This document shows, in pieces, positions 35,285 through 45,013 of a DNA stretch of 64,000 bases (its first letter is position 1; each line of letters starts with the position of its first letter). Position numbers and translations under genes: made by a program. The stretch comes from Bacteroidota bacterium. Its GTDB lineage: Bacteria; Bacteroidota; Bacteroidia; Chitinophagales; Saprospiraceae. A model generated the notes under the pieces. The model did no database searches, had not been told where the DNA came from, and saw nothing but the letters and a program-made list of their open reading frames with translations. The stretch is taken from NCBI GenBank assembly GCA_016124585.1, contig WGNL01000004.1, positions 124,001 through 188,000 on the forward strand. Reading direction: 5' to 3'.

Positions 35285-35809
35285 ATCAGGTCTATTTATG
35301 AAACTCTTGAAAGCTTTTTTACTTAGGTTTTCAGCTGCATTGCATTTTGCCTATTTCGCCTAAGAATGTTTTGCAAAACTTGCCGGAGTAAAGTAGATTG
35401 TCTAGGTATTATTTTTTCTGCAAAAAAATATTTTATTCAATTGGTGAAATAATCAAAAGATAAACTATGTTTGTGCTAGATATTTAACAATCGGGTCATT
35501 ACCTTCTTCGGTCAGGGTTGACGAATCCCAAAAAATCAACTCACCAGGAATCTTTCCCGAATAAATTTTATTGTTTTTTCAGTTCGACTTATTGCAAGTT
35601 GTATAAACTCTTATTCCAAGCTTTCACGCTTGGTAGGGAGGTACGTGCGTATATTTAATATATCCATCTGTACTAATGCGCCTTGCATTAAATGCAGCGC
35701 TTTGTGAATATCACGACTAATTGTAAAAAATATAGTATTTAATGACATTTCATGGGGCGTGCCCTACGTATGTATAACATCATTTTTTATTAACCCAAAT
35801 CTTTTTACC
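35285..35809. other. Gene-free 525-bp interval
   Basis: AT-rich, with no coding frame of credible length. I looked for the missing C-terminal half of the upstream 6PGDH-like gene and found none. No strong inverted repeat or clear TAnnTTTG promoter was recognised. Confidence 0.5.
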
Positions 35810-37237
35810 ATGTCACACCACACGAATTCTGTAAGCCAGGTGTCAAGGTCAAAGCTAACTCAAGGTTTCTTTGGCCGAATGTTCCGTTGTCTACCTCCTT
35901 ACGACCCGCCTGGGGCAACGGAGCAGGCAAAAATTGCATCCCTGCAAAGTATTGCTAACACCATGCTCGAAACAGGCATATCGGGCAATTTCGACAATGG
36001 TAGCATCCCTGCAGGCTACACGTACTTTGGTCAATTTATTGACCACGACATCACTTTCGACCCCGTATCATCCCTGATGAGACAAAACGACCCTGACAAA
36101 CTGGAAAATTTCCGTACTCCTAAATTCGACCTTGATTGCATTTACGGCCGTGGCCCCAGTGATCAACCTTATTTTTATGAATCTGATGGTGCAACCTTGC
36201 TTCTGGGCAAAAACGCCAACAACGAATCTGACCTAATGCGAAATGCAAATGGCGTGGCCATTATCGGTGATCTTCGGAATGACGAGAACCGAAATGTTTC
36301 GCAGATGCAGCTCATGTTTATCAGCTTTCACAATAAAGTGGTATCGGTTCTGAAAACCCAAGGCAAGTCTGGGAATGCGCTTTTTGAGGAAGCCCAGCGG
36401 GTGGTTCGGTGGCATTACCAATGGGTTGTTATCAACGATTTCGTCCGCCGGCTTTGCGGTCAGGTGTTGATAGACAAACTACCGAACAATCCCGGTGGAG
36501 GCTTGATTATAGACAAGGAGGTTCGACTTAAATTCTTCGGGTGGGAACATGACGTTTACATGCCAATTGAGTTTTCAGTTGCTGCCTACCGCCTTGGCCA
36601 CACAATGGTTCGCCCTAATTATTTGCTGAGTGAAAAACTGGGCAAAGTGCGCACTACAGCAGGGAAACCTGCCGAACTGCCAATTTTCGATGTGGCATCC
36701 AATGACGATTTGCGAGGCTTCAAACCGTTGCCGAAACAGCATACGATTCAGTGGGATTTGTTCTTGGATTTGACTGGGAACCCAAAATTGCAGTTCTCCC
36801 GTAAATTGGATGGTAAGCTCTCGCCGGGCTTGGGTGCCATACCATTTGCTGGTAACAGCTCTTTGGCTTACCTCAATCTCCTTCGCAGTTACCGTATGGA
36901 CTTGCCCTCTGGGCAGGATGTGGCTCGTTACATGGGCATCGTACCCCAACATGGTAATCAACACGACCCGCTTTGGAAGTATATTCTTGAAGAAGCGCAA
37001 ACCATGACGGGGGGAACTAGTCTAGGCACAGTGGGTGCTCACATCGTCGCCGAGGTGTTCGTTGGCTTGTTGGCCTGCGACAAAAATTCCTACCTAAACC
37101 TCGACCCAAGGTGGAGCCCGGCCAACGAAACGGCTGTGCCAATACCATTTGACAATGTAGCCTTTCAACTTCGGGACATCGTGAAATTCTCAGGTGTACC
37201 TGTCGACGACAATGATATCAACAACACGGTTCATTAA
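35810..37237 (+). CDS. Animal-type haem peroxidase family protein
   Basis: A 475-residue member of the peroxidase-cyclooxygenase superfamily (An_peroxidase fold). The distal site is YTYFGQFIDHDITFDP, with Asp78 (haem-linking position) and the distal His79. The central GDLRNDENRNVSQMQLMF holds the conserved arginine region, and AAYRLGHTMVRPNY holds the proximal His264. There is no signal peptide and no haemolysin-type Ca repeat, so it appears to be a compact, possibly cytoplasmic bacterial form. The ATG at 35810 is chosen over an upstream frame opening at 35759. It stands alone, ended by a strong terminator. Confidence 0.9.
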   Translation: MSHHTNSVSQVSRSKLTQGFFGRMFRCLPPYDPPGATEQAKIASLQSIANTMLETGISGNFDNGSIPAGYTYFGQFIDHDITFDPVSSLMRQNDPDKLENFRTPKFDLDCIYGRGPSDQPYFYESDGATLLLGKNANNESDLMRNANGVAIIGDLRNDENRNVSQMQLMFISFHNKVVSVLKTQGKSGNALFEEAQRVVRWHYQWVVINDFVRRLCGQVLIDKLPNNPGGGLIIDKEVRLKFFGWEHDVYMPIEFSVAAYRLGHTMVRPNYLLSEKLGKVRTTAGKPAELPIFDVASNDDLRGFKPLPKQHTIQWDLFLDLTGNPKLQFSRKLDGKLSPGLGAIPFAGNSSLAYLNLLRSYRMDLPSGQDVARYMGIVPQHGNQHDPLWKYILEEAQTMTGGTSLGTVGAHIVAEVFVGLLACDKNSYLNLDPRWSPANETAVPIPFDNVAFQLRDIVKFSGVPVDDNDINNTVH

Positions 37238-37249
37238 TTGTCGCTTTTT

Positions 37250-37284
37250 AAACCCACACCAGCCATGCTGGTGTGGGTTTTCTT
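37250..37284. terminator. Bidirectional intrinsic terminator
   Basis: AAACCCACACCAGC (37250-37263) and GCTGGTGTGGGTTT (37267-37280) form a perfect 14-bp stem with a 3-base loop and T-rich flank. It serves the convergent peroxidase and fucosidase genes. Confidence 0.9.
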
Positions 37285-37286
37285 GC

Positions 37287-39392
37287 CTATTTATCTTTTA
37301 CATGAAACAGCACGCCGTCAGGTATTGCTTGCTCTTTCAGGTTTTCTGCAGACCAATTGACTTTTAATTCCTCGCCACCAGTTGCATTAAAATATCTGAC
37401 AACAAATTCATGATATCCGGCTTTTAAAGCTATTGCCCCTTCTACAGTTTTTGAACCATGTTGTCCATCGTTGTCTACTACTGTTTCATTGTCAACTCGA
37501 AGTGTACTGCCATCATCAGATGTAGTGGAGAAAATGTATACGCCTGTACTTGGAACCTTAATAAATCCTCTATACTCAAAGCCATAATTTTCTCCCAAAT
37601 AATTCTTGGCAGAGCGATCGAAATTCGTAACATATCCTTTTTTTAGGGCAGTCATTTTGTCAAAATCAGGAAGTTTTTCCCATTTGCCTTCAAAATAAAA
37701 ATACTGTAAGCCGGGTACAGCCGCCGCAACAGGAGTATCGGGTTTAGCTTCTTTCTTCCAAAACCCCTGCTGCATAACTCCACTGATAAGTTTCTGGTCC
37801 CGAAATGTAGCAGCAGTAATCGTTGTGGTTTCTGTGATTTTTATTGGCTCTTCATATAATTTACTCATAATATTAGGCTCTGTACCATCCGTAGTGTACC
37901 TGATTTCTGTATTTGCACCTTCACTGGCTAGCATTATTTCCATGCTCCCAACGAAATAATTCAACTTGTTTTTCACAACAGGAGGCAGATGGATTTCTGG
38001 CTTTCCTTTTAATTGTAACAGGATAACCGTGTTGATTGGGTCTATCAATTTGGAGGGGAGGTCAAGTACGATGGCATCATCCACACGTTCAAACCGGGGA
38101 CTTTTTTTGCTTGGATCTGCAAGATAGCTGGCACCCATTGGGGTGTTGGCAATGCCACGCAGGACAATCTGGCGATTATTTGGGCCATTGTCAAAAACAT
38201 GCAAGTAAAGGTTTGTGTTGTCACCATTGGCTTTCATGGTCACTCTGCCCCAATCATAACTGCCAAGCGGGCTTGCAACCGTTCCATGAATGGATTCACC
38301 ATTTTTCTGCATCCATTTTCCCATTTCTTTCAGTCTTTGAATACTTTCATCTGGGAAGAGCCCTTCAGCAGTTGGCCCAACATTAAGCAGGAAATTGCCG
38401 CCTTTGCTGGCAATGTCAGCCAGATTTTGAAGCAGCAATTTTGTGGATTTGAAGTTTTTATCTGCTTTGTTGTAGCCCCAATTATCATTCATGGTCATGC
38501 AACTCTCCCAATCAACTCCTGGTAGTCCAGTCGCAGGAATTTCTTGTTCTGGCGTACCAAAGTCACCGGCAAATTGTCCTGGTGCCGTGAAACCTGCCAT
38601 GCCGTCCCGATGGGCACCCACTCGGTTATTGATGATAATGTCGGATTTTAGACTTCGTACATAATTGTAAAGATCCTTGCCTCGGTCACTGTTCCAAGTG
38701 TTTTCCCACTCACCGTCGAACCAAAGCACATGTGGTGCATCCCCATAATTTGTGCAAAGTTCCTTTAATTGCGCTTTCATGTAATCAACATACCTGTCAA
38801 ACTTGGCACCTTTCGTTGAGCGATTCACTTCCCAGTTTCGCCGAGGCAAATAGTCGGGGTGATGCCAGTCCATAATTGAATGGTAGAAACAAAGTTTGAT
38901 GCCTTCTTTTTTGCACTCGTCTGCCAGTTCCTTGAGCGGATCCCGTTTGAAGGGCGTTGCCATCACATCAAAATCGCTGACTTTGCTATCAAATATAGCA
39001 AAGCCATCATGATGCTTACTGGTAATGACAATGTATTTCATGCCTGCATCTTTTGCCATTTGAACCCAATCATGTGCATTGAATTTGGTAGGATTGAATT
39101 TGTCCACGAAACCGTTGTAGGTTTCCAAAGGAATTTGAGCAGAAGTGCGGATCCATTCCCCGTAGGTGTTTTTGTCGCCCCATTCCCCAGCAGGAACTGC
39201 GTATAATCCCCAGTGAATGAACAGGCCAAACCTCGCTTCACGCCACCATTCCATGCGCTCATTGCGTGCTGCTTCCGATTCGTTTAGATAATCTTTGGTG
39301 TAGGTTGTTTTTTTAGTGGAGTGACAGGCACCAATGGCCAAAGCCAGTAAAATGGCTGCGAACAAGACAATTTTAAAGTTGATTTTCTTCAT
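37287..39392 (-). CDS. GH29 alpha-L-fucosidase lipoprotein with PA14 domain
   Basis: A 701-residue exported glycosidase removing terminal alpha-L-fucose from glycans. The signal peptide ends in lipobox IGAC (Cys23), so it is probably lipid-anchored. The GH29 catalytic barrel covers about 40-390 with FGLFIHWGLYAVPAGEWG, ITSKHHDGFAIFDS and the nucleophile Asp226 in HVLWFDGEWE. After a beta-sandwich come a chitobiase-C-like module (YTTDGTEPNIMSKLY) and a PA14-type module (VYIFSTTSDDGSTLRVDNE to EELKVNWS). The start at 39392 is chosen because an upstream extension to 39455 precedes the signal peptide. Confidence 0.92.
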   Translation of the reverse strand: MKKINFKIVLFAAILLALAIGACHSTKKTTYTKDYLNESEAARNERMEWWREARFGLFIHWGLYAVPAGEWGDKNTYGEWIRTSAQIPLETYNGFVDKFNPTKFNAHDWVQMAKDAGMKYIVITSKHHDGFAIFDSKVSDFDVMATPFKRDPLKELADECKKEGIKLCFYHSIMDWHHPDYLPRRNWEVNRSTKGAKFDRYVDYMKAQLKELCTNYGDAPHVLWFDGEWENTWNSDRGKDLYNYVRSLKSDIIINNRVGAHRDGMAGFTAPGQFAGDFGTPEQEIPATGLPGVDWESCMTMNDNWGYNKADKNFKSTKLLLQNLADIASKGGNFLLNVGPTAEGLFPDESIQRLKEMGKWMQKNGESIHGTVASPLGSYDWGRVTMKANGDNTNLYLHVFDNGPNNRQIVLRGIANTPMGASYLADPSKKSPRFERVDDAIVLDLPSKLIDPINTVILLQLKGKPEIHLPPVVKNKLNYFVGSMEIMLASEGANTEIRYTTDGTEPNIMSKLYEEPIKITETTTITAATFRDQKLISGVMQQGFWKKEAKPDTPVAAAVPGLQYFYFEGKWEKLPDFDKMTALKKGYVTNFDRSAKNYLGENYGFEYRGFIKVPSTGVYIFSTTSDDGSTLRVDNETVVDNDGQHGSKTVEGAIALKAGYHEFVVRYFNATGGEELKVNWSAENLKEQAIPDGVLFHVKDK

Positions 39393-39852
39393 AATCAATG
39401 GCTTTAATTTGCAAAGGAGTGAGAAAAATTTTGGCAAGTCTAAGTAATTTTTCATGGTTTTTCGTGCTGAAAAAACTCGGATTAACCGTTTTAGGCGTAA
39501 TGAATTGTGTGGAAATTAATCATGTTCTGCATTGGAAAAAATATGGCAGATTTATATTTCGGCACAATTTTCATTCTATTAAGTAGTTCAATACTGATGC
39601 TTTTCGGGCGCAAATGGCCTGAAAACCCTCCACACTACTATTTACCCACCATTTTTTTATTTCGGATGATAGCACGGGTTTTTCCGTAGCTCCGCAAAAC
39701 GATATTTCCCGCTTAAGACTGGCTAAAACATACTAATTCAGTGCAATCCTTTAGTAGTTAAGGTATTGCGCAAAGCATTGTGTTATCGTACTCAATCGAA
39801 CCTGACTTGTTCTGAATTATTGCCCCTCGTCAATCTTTAGAAACAGCTTGAC
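39393..39852. other. Gene-free 460-bp divergent interval
   Basis: It separates the divergent fucosidase and retropepsin-like genes and should hold both promoters. Short open frames (about 60 codons) have no coding character. No clear TAnnTTTG element, repeat or RNA structure was recognised. Confidence 0.5.
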
Positions 39853-40728
39853 ATGAAATTGAAGGCTTTAAAATTGCTAATCACATGCTTCATTTTAGTA
39901 AATCAACTTGAAGCTATTAATGGCCCGTATTTACCTACCACCACTAATTTTGAATTGATTAGGGGAATGGTTGTGGTTCAAGCAGAACTGGACGGAAGTA
40001 TCGCAAATTTCATTCTCGACACTGGCTCTCCGATGATGATTTTAAATGAAAAAAATGCAATTTCTGCTGATTTTCAGGCAAATAATCTCCAAGGTGGCAT
40101 GAGGGGTGAATGGAAGAACATTGACATGTTTGCCTGGGCAGGTGTTAGAAAATTTGATTTAAAAGCTTTGACAACGGATATCAGCGCCTTGGAAATGGTC
40201 ACAGGAAAACCAATCGCCGGTTTAATCGGCTATGATTTTTTGGAAGATTTTGAGCTGTTGATTGATTTTGACCGATTGCTTGTCACCTTGGTGCCCGCTG
40301 GCGCAGTTGCAAAAATGGAAGATTGGAGCCTACGTAAAATAGTGCCGTTCACTTTTGCAGGTCATCTGCCAGTTATTGAAGCAAAAATTGGTGATGTTCA
40401 ATTGCGGCTAGGTCTCGACACAGGTTGCAATACAAACATGCTGAACAACTCCAAAGCTGAGGAGCTTGATGCCGAATTGGTAACCCCAGTCTCGAATGCA
40501 GGAGTGATTGGAATGAGCGGGGAGTCCATCAATATCAATGCTGCTGATGTGGTGGAAACAAATATTGGTGGGTTAAACTTTTGGAACATGAGGTTCGTCT
40601 TTTCGGATATTTCTCATCTTCAAAACCTCGTTGACAACGGCGTAGATGGGCTTCTTGGCTTTCCTTTTTTTAAATCAGGCAAGTTTTCTTTGAACTATAC
40701 TGCTCGGACAATTTCAATTTGGGAGTAA
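39853..40728 (+). CDS. Secreted retropepsin-like aspartyl protease
   Basis: A 291-residue protein with signal peptide MKLKALKLLITCFILVNQLEA. It has two aspartyl-protease half-domains in one chain: FILDTGSPMMIL (Asp56) and LGLDTGCNTNML (Asp189). Each is followed by a flap or hydrophobic-Gly segment (IAGLIGYDFL and VDGLLGFPFF). This is the pepsin/retropepsin pseudo-dimer pattern of the Bacteroidota aspartyl protease family. The substrate is unknown. It stands alone and converges with the efflux adaptor gene. Confidence 0.83.
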   Translation: MKLKALKLLITCFILVNQLEAINGPYLPTTTNFELIRGMVVVQAELDGSIANFILDTGSPMMILNEKNAISADFQANNLQGGMRGEWKNIDMFAWAGVRKFDLKALTTDISALEMVTGKPIAGLIGYDFLEDFELLIDFDRLLVTLVPAGAVAKMEDWSLRKIVPFTFAGHLPVIEAKIGDVQLRLGLDTGCNTNMLNNSKAEELDAELVTPVSNAGVIGMSGESININAADVVETNIGGLNFWNMRFVFSDISHLQNLVDNGVDGLLGFPFFKSGKFSLNYTARTISIWE

Positions 40729-40734
40729 AAAAAG

Positions 40735-40786
40735 GCCACAGACTTTCCACCTTTTCAACCAAAATAACGGAAAATCTGTGGCAATT
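40735..40786. terminator. Possible long-loop terminator
   Basis: GCCACAGA (40735-40742) and TCTGTGGC (40775-40782), with an internal TTTCC/GGAAA pair, between the convergent protease and adaptor genes. The loop is large, so strength is uncertain. Confidence 0.5.
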
Positions 40787-40792
40787 TGTCTT

Positions 40793-42244
40793 TTAATCAA
40801 CTTCTACGTTGACTTTGCCCTCACTGTCCTTTTTCGACTTTTCTTTGTCTTTTTCTATCTGGTATTTGGAGCCACTTTCCAGTTTTCTTGACACCGCAGC
40901 ATACGGCCCAATCACTACTTCCTCACCTTCTTTCAATCCACTTAAAATCTGGATATAATCGTTGTCCTGAATACCCGTTTTCACTGTTCTCATCTCTACA
41001 GTGTCCGCTTTTGTGGTCACAAAAACAACTTCCAGTAAGTCATCAAAATTGGATGAAGCGGAAGTAGAGGCTTCTTCCTCATTCACAGTTTTTTCTTTGG
41101 TTTGTTTTACCTTTTTTTCGTCCTTGTCACGAGTTCCCACTGCTTGAATCGGCACGCTGACTACGTTTTCAACGGTGTTTGTGAAAATCTCTACCGATGC
41201 CGACATCCCTGGTCTGAAAGGGTACGGCTTACCAGGTTTTACCAATTCCTTGTAAGAAGCCGGGTCAATGTCGATCTTGACTATGAAATTGGTGACTTGG
41301 TCAGTTGTCAGGTTGACAGAACCAGTGACCGAACTGACGAGGTTGTTTGCGGTATGTGCAATTTCAACCACTTTCCCGGTGAACTTCCTATCCAGGTAGG
41401 CATCAATTTCAATCTTGACCAATTGCCCCAATGCAAGGCGGGGCAAATCGTTTTCGGTGACTTCCACCTGTACTTCCATCGCCTTGAGGTCGGCGATCCG
41501 CATGATTTCAGTACCCGCCATCATAGAAGTTCCAACGACCCGCTCGCCCTTTTCGACATTAAGTTTTGACAAAATGCCGCTCATATTGGCGTAGATAGTC
41601 GTCCTTTTTAAGCTAGTGTTGATTTCCTTCAGTGAAGCTTCGGCGCTTTTTATTTGAAATTCGGAAGATTGCGCCGTTTGCTGTGCCGAACGGATATTGG
41701 CTTCGGCAGCACGCACATTGGATTCCAATTGCTTGACCTGGGTCAATGAGGCGTCAAAATCCTGCTGCGAGATAACACCATCCTTGAAAAGTTTTTCATT
41801 TCGTTGATGGATCTGGCGTGCATTTTCTAACTGCGCAGTTAGTTGTTCTTTTTGTGCCTTGGCTGCTTCAATCTGGGCTTTTGAATTGGCCAAAGTAGCT
41901 TTTGCACTATTTACGCCAGCAGCAGCACGATCTACTTGGGAGTTGTAAGCCTCAGGGTCAACCCTTGCAAGCACTTGGCCTACCGTCACACTGTCCCCTT
42001 CTTTCACGTACAGCTCAACGATTTGGCCTGAAACATCCGAACTGATTTTGACCTCTGTTTTAGGAAAAATTTTACCGCTGGCTTCAACAGTTTCTTTGAT
42101 GGTTCGCAGGCTTGCCTTTTCCACCTCCACTACCTCGCCTGTCTTGTGGTTGGAACCTTTGATGATCGCAGCTACTAGTAAAAGCAGTACAACGCCGATC
42201 AGAATGTATATCCAAAGGTTTTTCTTTTTCCTGTTCGTTGTCAT
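40793..42244 (-). CDS. Periplasmic adaptor (membrane fusion) protein of a tripartite efflux system
   Basis: A 483-residue HlyD/MacA-type adaptor. An N-terminal transmembrane anchor (LWIYILIGVVLLLLVAAII) is followed by the lipoyl half-motif (VSGQIVELYVKEGDSVTVGQ) near 70-90. A helical hairpin with coiled coil covers about 105-210, then comes the second lipoyl half (TIYANMSGILSKLNVEKGERV) and beta-barrel and proximal domains. A charged Lys/Glu/Ser tail ends the protein. It follows the TolC-like gene by 63 bases in the same operon. No MacB or RND pump gene follows; the next gene is on the other strand. Confidence 0.9.
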   Translation of the reverse strand: MTTNRKKKNLWIYILIGVVLLLLVAAIIKGSNHKTGEVVEVEKASLRTIKETVEASGKIFPKTEVKISSDVSGQIVELYVKEGDSVTVGQVLARVDPEAYNSQVDRAAAGVNSAKATLANSKAQIEAAKAQKEQLTAQLENARQIHQRNEKLFKDGVISQQDFDASLTQVKQLESNVRAAEANIRSAQQTAQSSEFQIKSAEASLKEINTSLKRTTIYANMSGILSKLNVEKGERVVGTSMMAGTEIMRIADLKAMEVQVEVTENDLPRLALGQLVKIEIDAYLDRKFTGKVVEIAHTANNLVSSVTGSVNLTTDQVTNFIVKIDIDPASYKELVKPGKPYPFRPGMSASVEIFTNTVENVVSVPIQAVGTRDKDEKKVKQTKEKTVNEEEASTSASSNFDDLLEVVFVTTKADTVEMRTVKTGIQDNDYIQILSGLKEGEEVVIGPYAAVSRKLESGSKYQIEKDKEKSKKDSEGKVNVEVD

Positions 42245-42307
42245 TTCGTTTTATGTTTTAAGTCCAAATTTTTTTGATTGATGGCAGATTTAACTTTCAC
42301 GAATTCA

Positions 42308-43765
42308 TTAATCCAATTTTATCTGCCTGCCGAGGTAAAAATCAAGGATTTTCAACCGGAACAAATAGTCGTACTTGGCTACCGTCAAGTTGGTTTGAGC
42401 GGTATCATAGGTATTTCGGGCAGTGAGCAATTGTAGGTTGTTGATTGTGCCCAACTTGAAACGCAACTCGGCATTCTCAAAAGCCACCCGACCAGCTTCG
42501 GCAGCTTTTTCTGAAGCATCCAATGTAAGTTGGGCCGCACGAGCGCTGGCAATGGATTGCTGCACATCGTTTTTCAGTTGCTGTTTCCCCAAATCGCTTT
42601 GAACCTGGGCATTCAGTATCCCAACCTGTGCTCTTTCTACATTCACATCATTTTTACCATTACTGTAAATCGGAATGTTAAGATTTAGACCAAAATTTTG
42701 ACCAAAATTGTCTTTCAACTGGTCAAAATAAGGATACGGCTTCACATTGGCATCTTGTCCCTCGTATTGTACATCCAATGAAGTCTGGGTAGATGGAATG
42801 TAAAAAGTCTGCGTATAAGTTTTGGTATAGGGTTCATACAATTTCGAAGCATCTGACCATCGGCTATCCATGCCAGCAAAAATTGTTAGGGTAGGGTAGT
42901 AACCAGAATTCGCCAATTTCACATCGACTTCTGCACTTTTTACTCGAAGTTCATTTGCTTCAATTTGAGGTTGTGTGTTGACGGCTTTGCCATAAACCTC
43001 TCCGAAAGTAGTCCCCATTGGATCTGCATCTTTGGGAATGCTAAATTGTGGACGCTCAATCTGCATGTCCGTGGAGGGGTCTATCTGCATCAACTCCTTG
43101 AGGTTCAAGTAATTGAGTTCAATGGTATTTTGGGCCGTAACAATGGCTTGTTCGTCATTGGCAATTTGAGCTAATACATCCAAACGGTCATTGGCAGGTA
43201 TCGAGCCTGCTGAAATCAACTTGTCGGTCTGCCCAAGTTGGTCTTGCGAAAGTTTTAACCTGCGATTTGCATTTTCAAGCTGCTCCTCTGACATGAGAAT
43301 GCTGAGGTAAGCATTTGCAATGCTCAATGCGATGTTATTGAAACTGGTTTCAGCATCTTTTTCAGCTGCCAGTACATCTATTTTTCCCTGCTTGATGGTG
43401 TTGTTGATTCTGCCACCAGAATAAATCGTGGCGCTGGCATTAAGGCCCATGCTGTTGAAGGCAATGGTTTGGTTGTTGAAGCTGTTAGTGGTTGGGTCAA
43501 TCGTACGGCCAAATTGATAACCCGCACTGCTGCTGGCACTCAAGCTCGGCATTCTCGACAATCTGTTTTGCTTGTCTAACAATTTGGCATTCGCAATGCC
43601 ATAGCCCGCTTGTTTCAACGACAGGCTATTGGTCCGGGCATATTCTATGCAGCGTTGAAGCGACCAAGTTTCTTGGGCAAGTAGGTTATTGTGTGGAAAT
43701 AAACTGGCAAAAACGAGTACGGTGAAAATTGTCAATTTGTGGTGTATGGATTGTGCTGACCTCAT
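42308..43765 (-). CDS. TolC-family outer-membrane efflux protein
   Basis: A 485-residue outer-membrane channel. The signal peptide (LTIFTVLVFASLFPHNNLLAQ) is followed by two homologous helical repeats of the OEP family, each rich in Ala, Gln and Asn (RCIEYARTNSLSLKQAGYGI; LLAARNTYDTAQTNLTVAKY type ending). It forms the exit duct for the adaptor encoded next. The transported compound cannot be inferred. Confidence 0.9.
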   Translation of the reverse strand: MRSAQSIHHKLTIFTVLVFASLFPHNNLLAQETWSLQRCIEYARTNSLSLKQAGYGIANAKLLDKQNRLSRMPSLSASSSAGYQFGRTIDPTTNSFNNQTIAFNSMGLNASATIYSGGRINNTIKQGKIDVLAAEKDAETSFNNIALSIANAYLSILMSEEQLENANRRLKLSQDQLGQTDKLISAGSIPANDRLDVLAQIANDEQAIVTAQNTIELNYLNLKELMQIDPSTDMQIERPQFSIPKDADPMGTTFGEVYGKAVNTQPQIEANELRVKSAEVDVKLANSGYYPTLTIFAGMDSRWSDASKLYEPYTKTYTQTFYIPSTQTSLDVQYEGQDANVKPYPYFDQLKDNFGQNFGLNLNIPIYSNGKNDVNVERAQVGILNAQVQSDLGKQQLKNDVQQSIASARAAQLTLDASEKAAEAGRVAFENAELRFKLGTINNLQLLTARNTYDTAQTNLTVAKYDYLFRLKILDFYLGRQIKLD

Positions 43766-43950
43766 GATTTCAATTATTTTTTTGAACGAGCAACAATATT
43801 AGATGCCGCCTTTGGCAGCATTGAAATAATTCTATCAACGGTGTTCATTTTTGGATAAAGAGGGGGGAAAAGAAAGGACGAAAGATAAACAGCAACGAGT
43901 GCTTGCATGACCTCCCACAAATATCACACTGCAAAACAATCCCTTAACCC

Positions 43951-43967
43951 AAGCAGGCTGCCTGCTT
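43951..43967. repeat. Short hairpin next to the lipoprotein gene stop
   Basis: AAGCAGG (43951-43957) pairs with CCTGCTT (43961-43967) directly after the stop of the lipoprotein gene. A T-rich flank exists only on the plus strand. Termination in the gene's own direction is doubtful. Confidence 0.4.
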
Positions 43968-44948
43968 TTAATTGCCTTGCTTTTTAAGCCAAGCAATTAT
44001 TTCAGTATCTTTTTTTGCTTGAATATCTGTTGGTAGTTCAACGGTCTTTCGATTTTTCATGTCAATGGCATGAGGCGTACGGGCTGTTCCATCCGCTAGT
44101 TCCTTCAAAATAATGTAGCGGTTGTTTTTAAAAGATTTGTTGATTACTGGGTCGAATTTGAGCGGTTTGTTGAAGAGGATGTTTAAAGAAAAAGCCTCTT
44201 TGTCATAGTCATAATCTGGTGCCAGGGCTTGGTAGCCATCAGCTTCATTATTTGATTTCAACAAAAAAAGAGAATTATACTGCTCGCCTTTGACGATTGG
44301 GAACTCGGCAACTGGCAATACGGGCGACGGCTTTGCAGGGTCTGTCAGGTCGTACACAAATGGGCCTAAACTTGCCGCAAACCCCACGAGGTAGTTCTCC
44401 CACAGCTCCAATCTTTTGATGGCACCACTTTGTGCATCCTCTGTGTAGCGTTGGTTGAGGAATTTTGGAACCAAAGGTGCCGACAACTTCAATGCGGCGA
44501 GGTCAAGGATGTAAAATTTGTCAAAGCCTCGAATGGCTACCTGATTGCTGACATTGTTGTAGGTGATTTCGGATAAATAATAGGGATAATCCGCACTTAG
44601 GTTCACTGGCAATACTTCCCGGAAAACCTGGTGGCATTTGCCATCATACACCGTCAAAACCCGGTGGCTTTCACCAAGGTCCTTGTCTTCAGTCTCCTTC
44701 TCAGCGGAAATAACCACAAAGCGGTCGATACTTGCTGCCCAAAACATATTGCCCTCCATCACACTTCCTACCAATTTGCAAGTAGGCCTGGCATTTTCAA
44801 TGGGCATTGGCAAACTATCCGCAACAGTCTGGGTAGTATCTCCTGCGTTGGAATTTGAGTTGGCATTATTCTCTGGGGTGGTTTCCGTAGTGCAAGCGGC
44901 CATTCCAGCCAGCAGAAGTATTGCGAAGATTTGGGATAAGATTTTCAT
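43968..44948 (-). CDS. Hypothetical lipoprotein
   Basis: A 326-residue protein with a lipoprotein signal (FAILLLAGMAAC, Cys at residue 19) followed by an Asn/Thr/Ser-rich linker (TTETTPENNANSNSNAG). The remaining 270 residues look like beta-rich WD/propeller-type sequence (NMFWAASIDRFVVISAE, NVSNQVAIRGFDKFYILD, ENYLVGFAASLGPFVYDL). I do not recognise the family. It is third in line after rimO and a small membrane-protein gene. Confidence 0.7.
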   Translation of the reverse strand: MKILSQIFAILLLAGMAACTTETTPENNANSNSNAGDTTQTVADSLPMPIENARPTCKLVGSVMEGNMFWAASIDRFVVISAEKETEDKDLGESHRVLTVYDGKCHQVFREVLPVNLSADYPYYLSEITYNNVSNQVAIRGFDKFYILDLAALKLSAPLVPKFLNQRYTEDAQSGAIKRLELWENYLVGFAASLGPFVYDLTDPAKPSPVLPVAEFPIVKGEQYNSLFLLKSNNEADGYQALAPDYDYDKEAFSLNILFNKPLKFDPVINKSFKNNRYIILKELADGTARTPHAIDMKNRKTVELPTDIQAKKDTEIIAWLKKQGN

Positions 44949-45013
44949 TTTCAGAACTTGTTTCAGGCAAAGTTGGTGAAGATTTCTTGAAAAAGGCTCA
45001 AAACTTTATCGTT

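Noticed and set aside
35285-35809. Frameshifted C-terminal half of 6-phosphogluconate dehydrogenase
   Set aside because: No frame gives the helical-domain motifs of the family (for example H-x-V-K-M-V-H-N-G-I), so the gene is truncated rather than frameshifted here.
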